Shown in pieces: positions 30,113-45,400 of a stretch of DNA of 64,000 nucleotides. A model generated the notes under the pieces. The model made no database searches, was not told the origin of the DNA, and saw only the letters and a program-made list of their open reading frames with translations. A program made the translations under genes and the position numbers. Each line of letters starts with the position of its first letter. Within the stretch, counting starts at the first letter, position 1. Source of the stretch: Trichoplax sp. H2 (lineage: Eukaryota > Placozoa > Uniplacotomia > Trichoplacea); the NCBI GenBank assembly GCA_003344405.1, contig NOWV01000040.1:466257-530256 (forward strand), read 5' to 3'.

Positions 30113-31339
30113 ATGGCATCACCACTTAAGCCATGGGAACGCGGCTCAGACAATGTTAACGAAATTGCCAACGATAGTAATTCACGAATTGCAACCATTG
30201 GCCCATCAGCTTCTGAGCCGAACTTCGGAAGTTCTTTACAGGTCGACAGTAAACCTACAATACCTCCAAGACCAAGATCTTATAATAATACATCATCATT
30301 ATCATCAACGTACGGCTACGGAAATTCTCTTTATGGTGGCTATCGTAGCGGTTATGGCACCGGCTATGGTGGCTTAGGTGGCGGTTATGGTGGCTTGGGT
30401 GGCGGCTATGGTGGCTTGGGTGGTTATGGAGGTTACGGTATGTCCAGCAGTATGGGTGGTTATGGCAGCAGTTATGGAGGAGGATATGGTATGTACGATC
30501 GTCAAGGTTTAGAGGGCGATGGAAGTGATTTCTTAAATAGAGCAGAAGACAACAGCCGTGCCGCATTTCAAGCGATCGAATCAATTGTTCAGGCATTCGG
30601 ATCTGTTACTATGATGTTAGAATCGACATTTCATGCTGTGCATAGTTCGTTTAGAGCTGTTTTAGGTGTAGCCGAAAATTTTAATCGTTTACGTGATCAC
30701 TTTTCAGCTATTCTCTCCACTTTTTCCCTTATACGTGCCTTACGTTACATCTATAACAAATTGTTAGTACTATTGCGAATTAGACGCAATAATCTAGACG
30801 AGCAAGCTTGGAATCAGGCCGAAAATTTGGGTGAAACATTAGGAAAGCCTTCACAGAATGATGGACCAATCTCATGGCCCCTCGGCCTCTTTGCAGTAGT
30901 AGCAATTGGTGGTCCATGGCTAATTTGGAAAATTATAAAGGGATTAGAATCAAGTAATGGAAAATCACGTAAATCATGGGCTACAGGCCAAACAGATCAT
31001 CTAATAGCGCGAGCTGAGCACGACTTTAAAAGTGAAAATCAACGAGAGATTTCTTTCCGTCGTGGTGATACCTTACGTATAGCACCTAAGGATCGTCAAC
31101 CTCGAATTAAGGGTTGGCTGCTGGCTACCTTGGATGGAGAAAACATTGGGATAGTCCCTTACAATTACGTAAAGATATTAGGCTTAAGAAAAGGTACCGA
31201 TAATAATACTGTTGATGCGCGAAATAAACCTGCTCAAGGATCTGATACTTCCAGTAAGCGAAAGAGCACTTCTAACGATATAAATCTTGATAGCGAATTT
31301 AATGGTATTTCTGATCCTTGGTCGGATGATATCATTTAG
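30113..31339 (+). CDS. PEX13: Peroxin-13, peroxisomal import docking protein
   Basis: Integral peroxisomal membrane protein of the docking complex for PEX5-carried cargo. It is one uninterrupted frame of 408 aa. The N-terminus has the SPLKPWERG segment (compare KPWE in human PEX13) and a Pro-rich stretch PTIPPRPRS. A Gly/Tyr repeat region follows at about 65-125, as in other PEX13 proteins. The conserved central block includes NRAEDNSRAAFQAIESIVQA and RALRYIYNKL. A hydrophobic helix at about 261-281 ends with IGGPWLIWKII. The C-terminal SH3 domain spans about 297-355, with EHDFKSENQREISFRRGD, GWLLATLDGE and VPYNYVKIL. The start ATG is followed by ASPLKPWE, which matches the family start. The gene has no introns, unlike all its neighbours here. 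Confidence 0.95.
   Translation: MASPLKPWERGSDNVNEIANDSNSRIATIGPSASEPNFGSSLQVDSKPTIPPRPRSYNNTSSLSSTYGYGNSLYGGYRSGYGTGYGGLGGGYGGLGGGYGGLGGYGGYGMSSSMGGYGSSYGGGYGMYDRQGLEGDGSDFLNRAEDNSRAAFQAIESIVQAFGSVTMMLESTFHAVHSSFRAVLGVAENFNRLRDHFSAILSTFSLIRALRYIYNKLLVLLRIRRNNLDEQAWNQAENLGETLGKPSQNDGPISWPLGLFAVVAIGGPWLIWKIIKGLESSNGKSRKSWATGQTDHLIARAEHDFKSENQREISFRRGDTLRIAPKDRQPRIKGWLLATLDGENIGIVPYNYVKILGLRKGTDNNTVDARNKPAQGSDTSSKRKSTSNDINLDSEFNGISDPWSDDII
30340..30500 (+). repeat. GGYGG-coding minisatellite inside PEX13
   Basis: Imperfect tandem units of GGCTATGGTGGCTTGGGTGG type encode repeated GGYGGLG blocks in the PEX13 N-terminal region. The low-complexity Gly/Tyr character is a family feature, but the near-identical DNA units suggest recent slippage. 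Confidence 0.6.
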
Positions 31340-32605
31340 CAAAAAAAGTTGCTCATGCAACAGTAACAATGAATAATTTGTAAAGGACGCTTAAATCTAC
31401 CATTAAGCAACAATATATTGATGATACAAGTATTTATATTGTACAGCGCAGCATACAGCTTACTGTATAGCCATTTTAATAATATATGATTATTCTAGGC
31501 TAATCATTAATATCGATTCTAATGTTTTGCCTATTCAATTTTATATCAAGAAACATGCTATAAATATTTTTGGTATTATCTTAACTTAATAAGGTTACCG
31601 TGTGAACTATGTAGGGTGTCATATGGTAATTCTGTCATATCTTACAAAAATCAATACACAGTACCGGTAATGATGAACAATTTCTCTTTGCAAAGCTTAC
31701 TAACACTACATTGTATCATACAATATACCTATGATTTATATTAAAACGTATCATAATTTTATTAAGATTGTATGCATATTGTTGTCTATTAGCTTTATTC
31801 TGTTAATCTATGCATCATTATACCTCGGATGATGTTTCCTATGAAACAACCCTGAAAAGCCTAACCATTCACTAATACAGTAGTGCTCTCGGCTATTTTA
31901 CATAGTAAAACTTATACCAATACTACTGCATTCGTATACTGGTTACTTATAATAATTAATTAAGCTAATAATACTCTGTCAACTTCTCTTATACAGTCTG
32001 GTTCTATATGATGTAGTGGCGGTAAATACAAGGTAGTTTAATCACAACTACTGTGCCAGTCTTAAAAAGTAATTTAAGTAAACTATCGCAATAACAGAGA
32101 TGTAACCTCGATTACACGCAAGTTTTAAATAAATGATTATACAATTTCATTACACTGATACAGTATTTATTTGACAAATATATAGTTAATGAAAAGCTTA
32201 CAGTGTTGTGGACCATTAGTGTACGGCTTGAACATTATTTTATATCTTGCTAATATACATTGGTTAGCAAGTGCATAGCTAGACTTACGAGCATATAACA
32301 ACTATGTCGTGAGTACTCAACAAATAGCAATCAGTTAGCAATACGAATTCGCTAAAAATAACTATACAAGATCAACTTGGTTGTGAGATAGCATATAATA
32401 AATTATCTACGCTGTAAAAATTCCTTTAATAATTTGAACTTAACATTATACTATTACAATTACATTATTAAACATGTACGATGATGATGACAATGGTAAT
32501 TCACTCGTGAGAAATTACATTTCGAAATTTTTAACTAGATTACATCAAAATAGTGGTGTCTGACCGGATCGATCCATTACTGTAGTGCTACGTAAATGTC
32601 CATCA
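31340..32605. other. Tail-to-tail gap between PEX13 and NF-YC
   Basis: AT-rich sequence that should hold the 3' untranslated regions of both genes. I see no coding frame and no TACTG/TACAG island, only scattered TACTGTA or CAGTA words near 31445 and 31660. Confidence 0.5.
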
Positions 32606-32884
32606 CTACTCCTGAGGATGAGTAATTTCTTGATGTTCGTTCGGATTTGGTTGATGGAATAGAGCTTGTTGTTGCTGTTGTGGCTGAATTTGATAAATTG
32701 GCTAGGTTGTAACAAATAGAGAAATTATTACCGTAATTATTCAGTTGTACCTTTCATTATTTAGCAAACATTACCAACAAAAATTTACACTTGGAAGTCT
32801 TTATTGATTATAATATTAACCTGTGAAGTATAACTAAATTCAGCAGGTTGCTGAGCCTGAGACTGTTGTTGCGCCTGCTGCTGC

Positions 32885-32915
<31 letters not shown>

Positions 32916-35394
32916 GCTGTTGTTGTTGTTGAGGCTGATGTTGGCCGTGCTGCATTGGTACAGACTGTACCCTAAGGTAAGGCATTTGTGACATAGTAGG
33001 ATGAACCTGTATATCAAATATGAGTGGCATCATTGAAAAGACTCCCAACAAAATCTACTTGTTAACGATACTACCGCAGTATTCAACTAATACAGTATAA
33101 TGACTTTGAAAATACTTTTACATATCATCACCTGATATTGAATTTCGCCTTGCTCATGCATTTGATTATTACCCTGTGGAATACCCTAGTATAACAGTTT
33201 TTAACGTTATCATATGATGACAGAAAGTTAAATATTATATTTATATTGCGTTTATACCATGGGCATATTAGGAGTAACGGACTGCAGTGTATTATGCAAA
33301 GTCGTTGGTATGCTAACAACATGCTGTTGGTTCGATTGAGATGAAAGGTGCTGTTGAGCCTGTGGATGCGGCTGCTGCGATTGCTGTGGTTGCTGTTGTT
33401 GGATTTGTTGTTGTTGTTGTTGTTGCATTTGTACAGCATGAGATTGAGCTAACTGGAAATAGTACTGAACCTGATCCGCAGCCATCATAGGTTGCCTAAT
33501 TTCCTCCTAGCGTGCAGGTATAAAAATTTAAGCTAAATAATCGAACGTAAATGTTATCTCATACATGATCAGCGTTTACCTACCTGTCGTTTTGGAGTTT
33601 TTAACTCGTCGCGAGGAACGATGTCAATAAGAAAATCAAACTGATCGAATTTTGTAATAGCCATTGCAATGTCATTTTTCTAATAAGTCACGAATTATAG
33701 CACAAATATGTTAATAACGAGAAGTGGATAAAATAGTACCGGATATTATAATACTATCGATGCAGCATTAACACAAAATGATTTAAATTGATAGCTAAGG
33801 TTAAGACAGATCTAAATAATTACTAATTCCTTAAATCATATTAAATTTTTTTGATTTATAGTTATACCACAAAGAAAAAACAGTCTAATGGATACCTGTA
33901 ATGTCCTTCTTTTGTTATCTTCAGTATGTACCCAAGCCCTCAGTGTTAGCTCACTGACGAACATTTGTGCAGCTTTTGCGAACAGTACAGGAGCCTAAAA
34001 TAGCCGTTAGAACCTTAGAGTACGTTTACTAATTGAGTTAGCAAAGCAACTCATTGTTGCACTATGATACAGATTGCTTCGTAATGGATAGCGTTAATAC
34101 GAGTTCTATCCAATTAGTACATAATTATAAGACAAACATTAGTTATCAAACACTTCAAGTGCCAATGGTCGTACACATAATTCTAGGGATGGTACTTAAT
34201 CCATGTTATTGACCTTACCTCAGCACTAATCATCTATTAAATTGAATAAAAGAAGCCCATTAGAGCAATAATGGATATAACTATCTTACGATATCTAGAT
34301 TAATTCTAAATATAAAAATACTTGCAAAGGAAATTTTATCATGTTAACCTTGACATCTTCATCCTGCTTCATAATTTTCTTAATTCGAGCCAAAGGCAGC
34401 TCTTGCACCTTAAATTCGACCGGCCCCTAAACATTGCATAAGTGTATCTAAATATTCTATCTACTATTATAATATGCACCTGGCCAGATTTATTTAAAAG
34501 GCAACGATGCAATAACTTTTAACTACAGGCGCAATGTAAAAATTTATTGTGAATATTTATGATTACAGTATACGCGTATATCTCTTTTATTGTAAGGTTA
34601 CTGTAAAAAGGGAATAGGTACTTTAACATTGGCTAACGGGTGTAGCTTTTGATGCTTGATAGGGAAGGTTTTATTAGGCGATAGGCTAATGTTAATATAG
34701 TACATATCGTTTTGATTTATATTATACTAAGACACAATAACAAGTTTTCAGCATGCAAGATACTTACCATATTTCGAATTTCTTGTTGCTGCCGCTGCCA
34801 AAAATTGTTTAGTGTTTGCTGTGCATCGCTCTAATGTAAATGGTTCAACAGGCAAAAGTTAAATCGTTCGATGTAGGTACAAAGGATACATTGACACTAA
34901 ATAAACATCGTTCAACTGAACTGCTGTATGCATTATAATTATGCTTCTAAAGTATATCTACAGTAGATATACGCATAAGGATTTCAATCAAACCAAGGTA
35001 AGAAAAATACCGTATTATCAAAGCTACAGGAATATCATTTTACCAATATTCGATTTAATGGCCAAATACTATAAGAACGGCATATATGCTTAAATAGTGC
35101 AAGAACTGCATATACCATCAAGAGGTACTATAAATAAGTGAGAGGATTTACTACGAAATCGATGATGAGAAGGGATCTGGACTGATTTAAAAACTCGACT
35201 GTTGTCAATTAAACGGAATTCTTTAAGATATAGATTTCCTGTTGTACACAGTAGTCTTAACAGTTCTAAATATTACAGAAAGTAATACTTTTACATTTCG
35301 TGAAAGATCCCTCTTTCAATTTCGCTAGGGATCTCTCGTAAAAGAACTTTATCTTGATTACAATCTTACATACCTGATTGTATTGTTCACTCAT
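32606..35394 (-). CDS. Nuclear transcription factor Y subunit gamma
   Basis: Histone-fold subunit that pairs with NF-YB and recruits NF-YA to bind CCAAT boxes. Exons in transcript order: 35374-35394, 34768-34830, 34349-34426, 34219-34233, 33896-33994, 33584-33679, 33258-33506, 33132-33185, 32821-33006 and 32606-32701, giving 318 aa. The core is near-identical to vertebrate [79 protein letters not shown] and [11 protein letters not shown]. The C-terminal half is Gln-rich, as in the family, including a 19-Gln run, and keeps [20 protein letters not shown] and IYQIQ anchors. All introns here are in phase 0. The gene is head-to-head with HARS. Confidence 0.95.
32875..32931 (-). repeat. CAA/CAG tract coding 19 glutamines in NF-YC
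   Basis: A run of mostly CAA with some CAG codons encodes 19 consecutive Gln in the activation region. A second mixed Gln tract lies at about 33370-33426. The CAA interruptions should limit slippage compared with pure CAG. Confidence 0.85.
34219..34233 (-). other. 15-nt microexon of NF-YC encoding MISAE
   Basis: The exon ending in DEDVK and the exon starting with APVLFAK lack the conserved MISAE that joins them in every NF-YC I know. Exactly that peptide is coded by 15 bases flanked by AATAG and GTAAGG in the intervening intron. Both neighbours are phase 0, so inclusion keeps the frame. Confidence 0.9.
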
Positions 35395-37184
35395 GTTTTT
35401 TCCTAAGCGCGCCTTGCTTTAACCGTCTATAATACGGAAAATCAGCATACTGTAAGCATATACTGTATATCACTACTAGCTCGAGATATGCCATCAGAAA
35501 TATACAAAGTAAGATACAATTTTGACATAATAAATTCTGGCTAGAAGTGTATTACTGTAATGATCAATACTTCATCAGCAAATGTATGGATAGCATTTTA
35601 TACTTTATTTATTAAATACTGGACAGGTACCGTCATCAATCCTATTTGGAGTTGGAAAATGGCGGTTTACAAAATTCTGGTGCAATTTAGTTAACTTAAT
35701 ACTGTATTATGCGGCTTAAACTGTAATAGAGCCATTTATTTATAACTTGATATTTTAACTACTATAAAAATAAGAGGGCTGGTGTCACTTTGAAGCTGCC
35801 CGATGATATCGACTTTATTTTGAATTGTTGCTTATCCCAATTCCAAAGGTTACAAATGCTGGTAAATATGACTAGCGGTACAAATAATACATTATAACGT
35901 TACATCAATACAATTAAAAGGGTCAACAGTGATAGTATTGAAAGCTAACATTATTGCCAACAATCTACGTAGGACGTACAGTATAGTAATAGGAGTCGCA
36001 TTAAAAGCATTACTACTTGAATACTGTTCTATCACATAAACACAGTCCATTTGGCATCAGATGCAGTTCAAAAAGCAAGTTATTAAGAATATTTGATGTT
36101 TGGTAAAGTTTGACAAATAGCTCTGTCCGTTATACACAGGTCACGCAATCGTGATTGAGACAAGCTATCGTCGGCGTAGAAAAACGGGGGGAGGATAGAG
36201 CAAAATATTAGTAATAGTTGCTTCGAGTTTAGGAAGTGTATATGTATGCGTACAATGACAACATACGATTATAGTCGTACGGTAAAGAATTTCTACTCCT
36301 ATTTGCTAATAGCAATCATAAGCAAATCGAGTTATGATTTAGGACTACGTAGTGTGCGTAGGATCTTCTCTGTTGTTATCGAATGATACATAACAGAAAT
36401 TTAAAGATCAATAAAAAAATACTACCACAATATCAAAAATGATTCTTGGCAATGTTGATTGTTGAGTCTAGTATACCATGAGTAGTTTTAATGTCATATT
36501 TTACGAATTAGTCAAGAAACCATTATGACAGTTTAACAGGGGACATGAGTGAATGAGAATATTCAGGTTGACCATTAGTTTCAAGAACTCGATGGCTTCA
36601 TTTACTAATGACTGTTGCACTGTCGGTTGCATTACTGTACTATATGCAGTAGAAATAGTTACGAGTACTGTACTACTGTGTATATAGAGACCTAAAAAGA
36701 GAGAGACACATCTATGACTTCTTTGCTTCGAGTTAAAACAGTAATCCTAAAATCAACGGACTGTATTTTCTATTTAATCTATTCGATTGCTAGCCTACAA
36801 GCACTATTGTTATAGATATTATAAATGCTTGTACGCGGTCTTTTGCATCATCCATGACTTACTATTCTATTCGATTGCTACCTCTATTTTACCATGATGG
36901 AAAGATTAGTAAACCCGCCTTAAGACACACAGAGTGATGTGACTTTTGCATCGCTCAAGAATATTTTAATCAAGCATCGTACTCTATGGTTAAGAACTAA
37001 CCAAATGTTCTTATACTTTACCGTGTTCAGGCTATCTTTGATATCATGAAATGAGATGTTGCAAAGCTCTATTTGTTAATAATGGACCAAGTTGAATGTT
37101 GATAAATTATTCCTCAATATTGATTTCTTTCTTTTCTATCTCCAACTTCCAGTAACCGTTTGTATTGTTAAACCCTACAGTACT

Positions 37185-38195
37185 CGCATTCATACAGTAC
37201 TGTAGTGCTACCGCAACTGGTACAGTACTATCTTGCGTCCTGTACTGTACGTACAGTACTGTACGGTAAAGAGAAGAGAAGCACTGTAGTGACCGTACTG
37301 TCCGTGTACGGTATGGTACGGTACGGCGCGGAATGAAACGGTACGGTATGGTACAGTACATTACAATAGGGGACAAACTTGTAGAGGTGTACACTGTACA
37401 GTACTGTTGTCCTGTGTTTGTTTACCCACCGGTACACTGAGAGTGACTGAGTGTACGTACACTCTTCCTGTCAGGGACTACCACACAATTTTTTCCCATT
37501 CCAAATCCTCAAAATCTCAATTCTAAAATACTGTTAAGAACTAAGATACTGAGTTACAGTATGTCACGGACCACTGATTGAATAAGTACAGTACTGTATG
37601 TCCAGCAACGACCGCTAAAAAGAAGAGAAGTATAGCACAATACTGCCTGTGTTGAAGTCACTTTAAATTTTTCCAATTTTAAAATGAACCCTATGGGTTT
37701 CGAGAAACGTATACTCAGAGTGTTTCTTTATCTATTTTATATATCGTGACCAGTACGAGTGCCAGCAACATTTAGACTTGAAAACATAACGGAAGCGAGT
37801 CATTGCGATACTGAGATCAGCCATGGACTACTAGAAGAAAGAAAATCTTCTAGTAAATCTTCTTCTAGTAGTCCATGCGTATTCTTCATTCCTGGAGTGG
37901 GTTGAATAAAACTCGACCCACGTGTACCATGACTGTAAATGTACAGTACAAAACAGTATCGGATAATTTCAGTAGTGTGTGCTAGTTTGCCTTCCTTGCC
38001 CTAAATTCAGGCTGTTGTACCATACTGAGTATGGTAAGTTAGCACTCTTTTTACAGTACTGTAGTGTACTGTACCTTGATGGGCTGTACTGTACACTGTA
38101 GACTGTACCGTACAGTACGTTTATGGCGGGATTCTGTCCAGTACTGTAGTGTGCTGTACAGTACTCTAATGTACTACAGTACGTACTGTATATCA
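37185..38195. repeat. TACTG/TACAG repeat islands upstream of HARS
   Basis: Two clusters (about 37185-37410 and 38050-38195) carry the pentamer repeat. In the first, variants GTACGGTACGG and GGTATGGTAC show the repeat drifting from TACAG/TACTG to TACGG/TATGG. The second ends about 100 bases before the HARS ATG. Confidence 0.7.
37822..37877. repeat. Perfect 18-bp inverted repeat (hairpin)
   Basis: Arms CATGGACTACTAGAAGAA (37822-37839) and TTCTTCTAGTAGTCCATG (37860-37877) are exact complements around a 20-base spacer that itself contains TCTTCTAGTA. No target-site duplication or coding capacity was seen. Confidence 0.8.
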
Positions 38196-38288
38196 AGATA
38201 ACTTTGCACTGTACTCACTTGATGCATTCCAGTACTGGAGAGTGTCCGTATTTCTATCACTCAACCTTTCCCGGAAGGGTGTAAAATC

Positions 38289-42107
<3,819 letters not shown>

Positions 42108-42470
42108 TGTCGGTGAAGAATTATTCGATATTAAACATCTGTGATACTAAATATACAAAAATGAATGAACATATTAACATGAATCGAATGAAGAATGTAT
42201 ACAATTTTAGACTGTATAAAAACCAAAGGTGCTCCGAATATTTGTACGTACAATATATTTGACAAGATATTTTAATAAACATGACGCCAAGCTGCTCATT
42301 ATGCACGAAAACATTGGTCTTGTCATCGGACATTATTCAGCTACTTAGAAATGTAGGATAAACTATTATAAAATGTGCAGTATTAATTTACGTACAGGCT
42401 ATATGTCTTAGCTTAAATTGTACGATAATAGCTTACGTACAGTATGTACGTTTAGTCATGTGTTCACTGT
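42108..42470. other. Short tail-to-tail gap between HARS and the spectraplakin gene
   Basis: Only about 360 bases separate the two stop codons, so the 3' untranslated regions probably meet or overlap. A plus-strand AATAAA for HARS lies at 42274-42279. No repeat island is present. Confidence 0.6.
42274..42279 (+). promoter_or_regulatory. AATAAA polyadenylation signal for HARS
   Basis: Canonical hexamer about 170 bases after the HARS stop codon, in the convergent gap. Confidence 0.45.
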
Positions 42471-45400
42471 TCAGTGATTAGAACTGTTAGGCTTAGGTAT
42501 CATTGTTCTCTTATTGCGATACGGAATCTTGGATGCTTTAGAGGTATCTGTAAGTTTGCTAGCAGGAGAATTAGTTGCTGAATGCAACGAATTATTTAAC
42601 GATTGTTGACTTCCACAACTAATAGTAGATTTTGCGTCATCGGATAAATTAGATTGACTCTCTGCTCTTTGCGTCAGAGAGCTAAATTCAGAACCTGCAT
42701 CAGACATGTCGTCATCGCTACCTACTGGTGTATAAATATATCTCCTAAATTTGGATGTCGCTTCTCGAGGCGACTTCATTGAGGTCTTAAACCCTTGCAT
42801 CGACTGGTGTACACCGTCTGCTAATATAAACTTCTCTTTTAATTCTTTCTTCGCCGCAGCACCTAATTAAAAACATAATCAAATACGTTAAAAGCAAAAA
42901 TTTATCACTTTTAAGACTTCTTTCTAAATTTTCAGTTATTACTGACTTCTGCACGGATCGTTTTTAGATAGAAAGACTGATAATTCTTCCCAACCACCTC
43001 CAACACGGACCATGACAGAGTTTCGCAAAATTCTGACAAGCCTGAGTTTTTGTGATTCACCAAACTAACGTAGCAAAGCACATTTTAAAAAATTTATCCA
43101 TTAGGGATATTAATTAAGTAACGAATTTAGATTTTTACTACTGTTTTCTTATAAATTTTAAATAATCCATTTAAAATTAGTTACACTACGAAATTTGAAA
43201 ACTACTGTGTATACCCTATATTTTCCTTCTCCAGCGCGAGAGACACGAAACGGTTTCATACATTTACAATCAGCTACCAGTCGTAATATCTGTTAGTAAA
43301 GAATATAATAATGATTAATCACTATAAAATGGTGTTAAAAATTACTATCTACGCATACGTATCGATAGTTCGATACGCGTCTACTTGTAGTAAGAAGCCT
43401 GTGAAGGTAACAGGATTAAAAGGAAAAAGCATTATGATTTTTCTATTACGAATGATGTAAGTTACTTCCACAAGTGGCACTCCACATTACAATATTAGTG
43501 TCTAGCGTACAACATTAAACAATTTACCGAACGATGAAACTATAGTGGTTAAAGTACGAGTTTACAGACGTTGTAATATTTATATCTAAACGCAGTTGCT
43601 AGAGTTTTGAGATTTATACCGGAAATTGTAAGCTAAGTCAAGAAAAATATTCCATGATGATCTAGAATCATAGTCATCGTGGTCTGTATTGGCAGAAATT
43701 TGTAGTATAACGCTAACCATAGCAATCCCATTTTGACTAACTCATAGAGTCGAACCAAAGTAAAAGATAAATAACATCATTGTTTCTTACCTCAGTATCG
43801 ATTTTTTCTGCGTCAGTTTTGGGCTGCTTGAACTAATTATATCAAAGATACTTAGTTAATAGCGCGTTTAGGTAAAATTTTTAACTACCATAATTCCAAC
43901 ATTCCCATTCCAAAATCAAATGAACAACTTACCGCTGACGGCCTAAGGGAACCAAGAAATTCCTTAGTGTCTATAAATCCATTCTTATCGAATCGATTGG
44001 CAACACATTCCATCTCCGTCTCTGATGTGCTACAACCTGTCAAAATTTAGGTTAATGAAAGTTATACAATTGCAATGGGTATTGCTATTATGGTAACTGA
44101 TTCAATTTTCATAAACTGTATGACAATGTCTAAAGTAACCAACTTACCATTGTCTATAAAAGCTCTAACAAAATTATTCCTGTAAATTTTGTTGTTATTG
44201 CTAATGGGTCGCAGGAATTCGTTTACTTTTGCTACTTTATCATTAAAGTGTCTCATAACCTTCACATTCGTCATATGGATCAAGAATTAATACTTCAATT
44301 GAATATTTTAAGTAGAACAAAGATAGTTCAAAATTTAAGATACATTACCCCTTTTCTCCATACATCCCAGTCAAAAGTTTGTTTCATCTTTTGCTAAACA
44401 GCAAAAATAAAAATTAGAAGAAACATACAAGGAATTCAACAGAGATAATCAATATATTTTATAAATAGACCTTTTAATTTTAAAAAAATTGAGTGCAGAG
44501 TTGATACGTAATACACTAACATCTCATTTACTAGAATTTATCACATTAAAGAACTATTTGCTAATCTTTACCAAAGCCTGATCATATAGCATCTTTTGCA
44601 GTTTTATTCCCTTCTTTTCTACTAATTTTTCTAAATTATTCCATCCGCTGTTGACATTCTTAAGACGAGTAGAAGCCACGTTATTTGAGTCATGATTAAT
44701 TTTTTTTGCCGTAATTGGTATAAAGCTAGCACCACGTCGAATCTTATTTAATGATGCAGTTGTATTTCTGATGACACCGTATTTATTTGCCATAGTACGT
44801 TCGAAAGCCTACAATAATTGAAAATTCCTTATATCATAATATAGTCATATAGTACTGCATAGTACGTATACATCGATTACTTTCGCAACAGTAACTTAAT
44901 CTAGCGTATTAGGCGTGATAAGTATTAATAAGATTATAAATATCGGAAGCAAACAAAAGTCAGTAATCAATTGAAAGTTACGCTTTAAAATTTACTACCA
45001 TAGCAAAATAAGTTCTACAATCAATACAAGCGTAAGTTAGGTCTGGCAATAATTGTGGAACATCGCAAAATTATATACTTTCGACAGTACATATTCGCTT
45101 GAAAGGCTATTGCGGTATTAATACGACGAAAGCGCACAGCAATACTGATATCGAATATATTGCTATCGATTCCTATCATCTTAAATCAATTAGATTTCCA
45201 AAAATCAAATATATCATTGTAAGATATCTAATATGAAAGTACAAATACTGTTACTAGCATTTGCTTCTGTTTTCTAGCTAAGCTTGCTATGTCATTAACA
45301 GGAATTTAAATCTTAGCATCAGATTCCTATTGGCAATGCCTAGATGCCTCAAATTTGTAATGGTATAGTAGATCATAATTGATAGGACTGCTTAACCCTT

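Larger units (their letters stand above)
35395..38288. other. Head-to-head intergenic region between NF-YC and HARS
   Basis: No gene is supported. From 35395 to about 37150 I see AT-rich sequence without structure. From 37185 to 38200 there are TACTG/TACAG islands and one strong hairpin. Open frames at 37107-37437 and 37969-38196 are repeat translations. The HARS and NF-YC promoters must lie in this interval. Confidence 0.5.

Noticed and set aside
30255-30596. Minus-strand His/Asn-rich frame
   Set aside because: Antisense shadow of the Gly/Tyr repeat of PEX13.
32808-33439. Asn-rich frames opposite the Gln tracts
   Set aside because: Frame-shifted readings of the CAA/CAG tracts of NF-YC.
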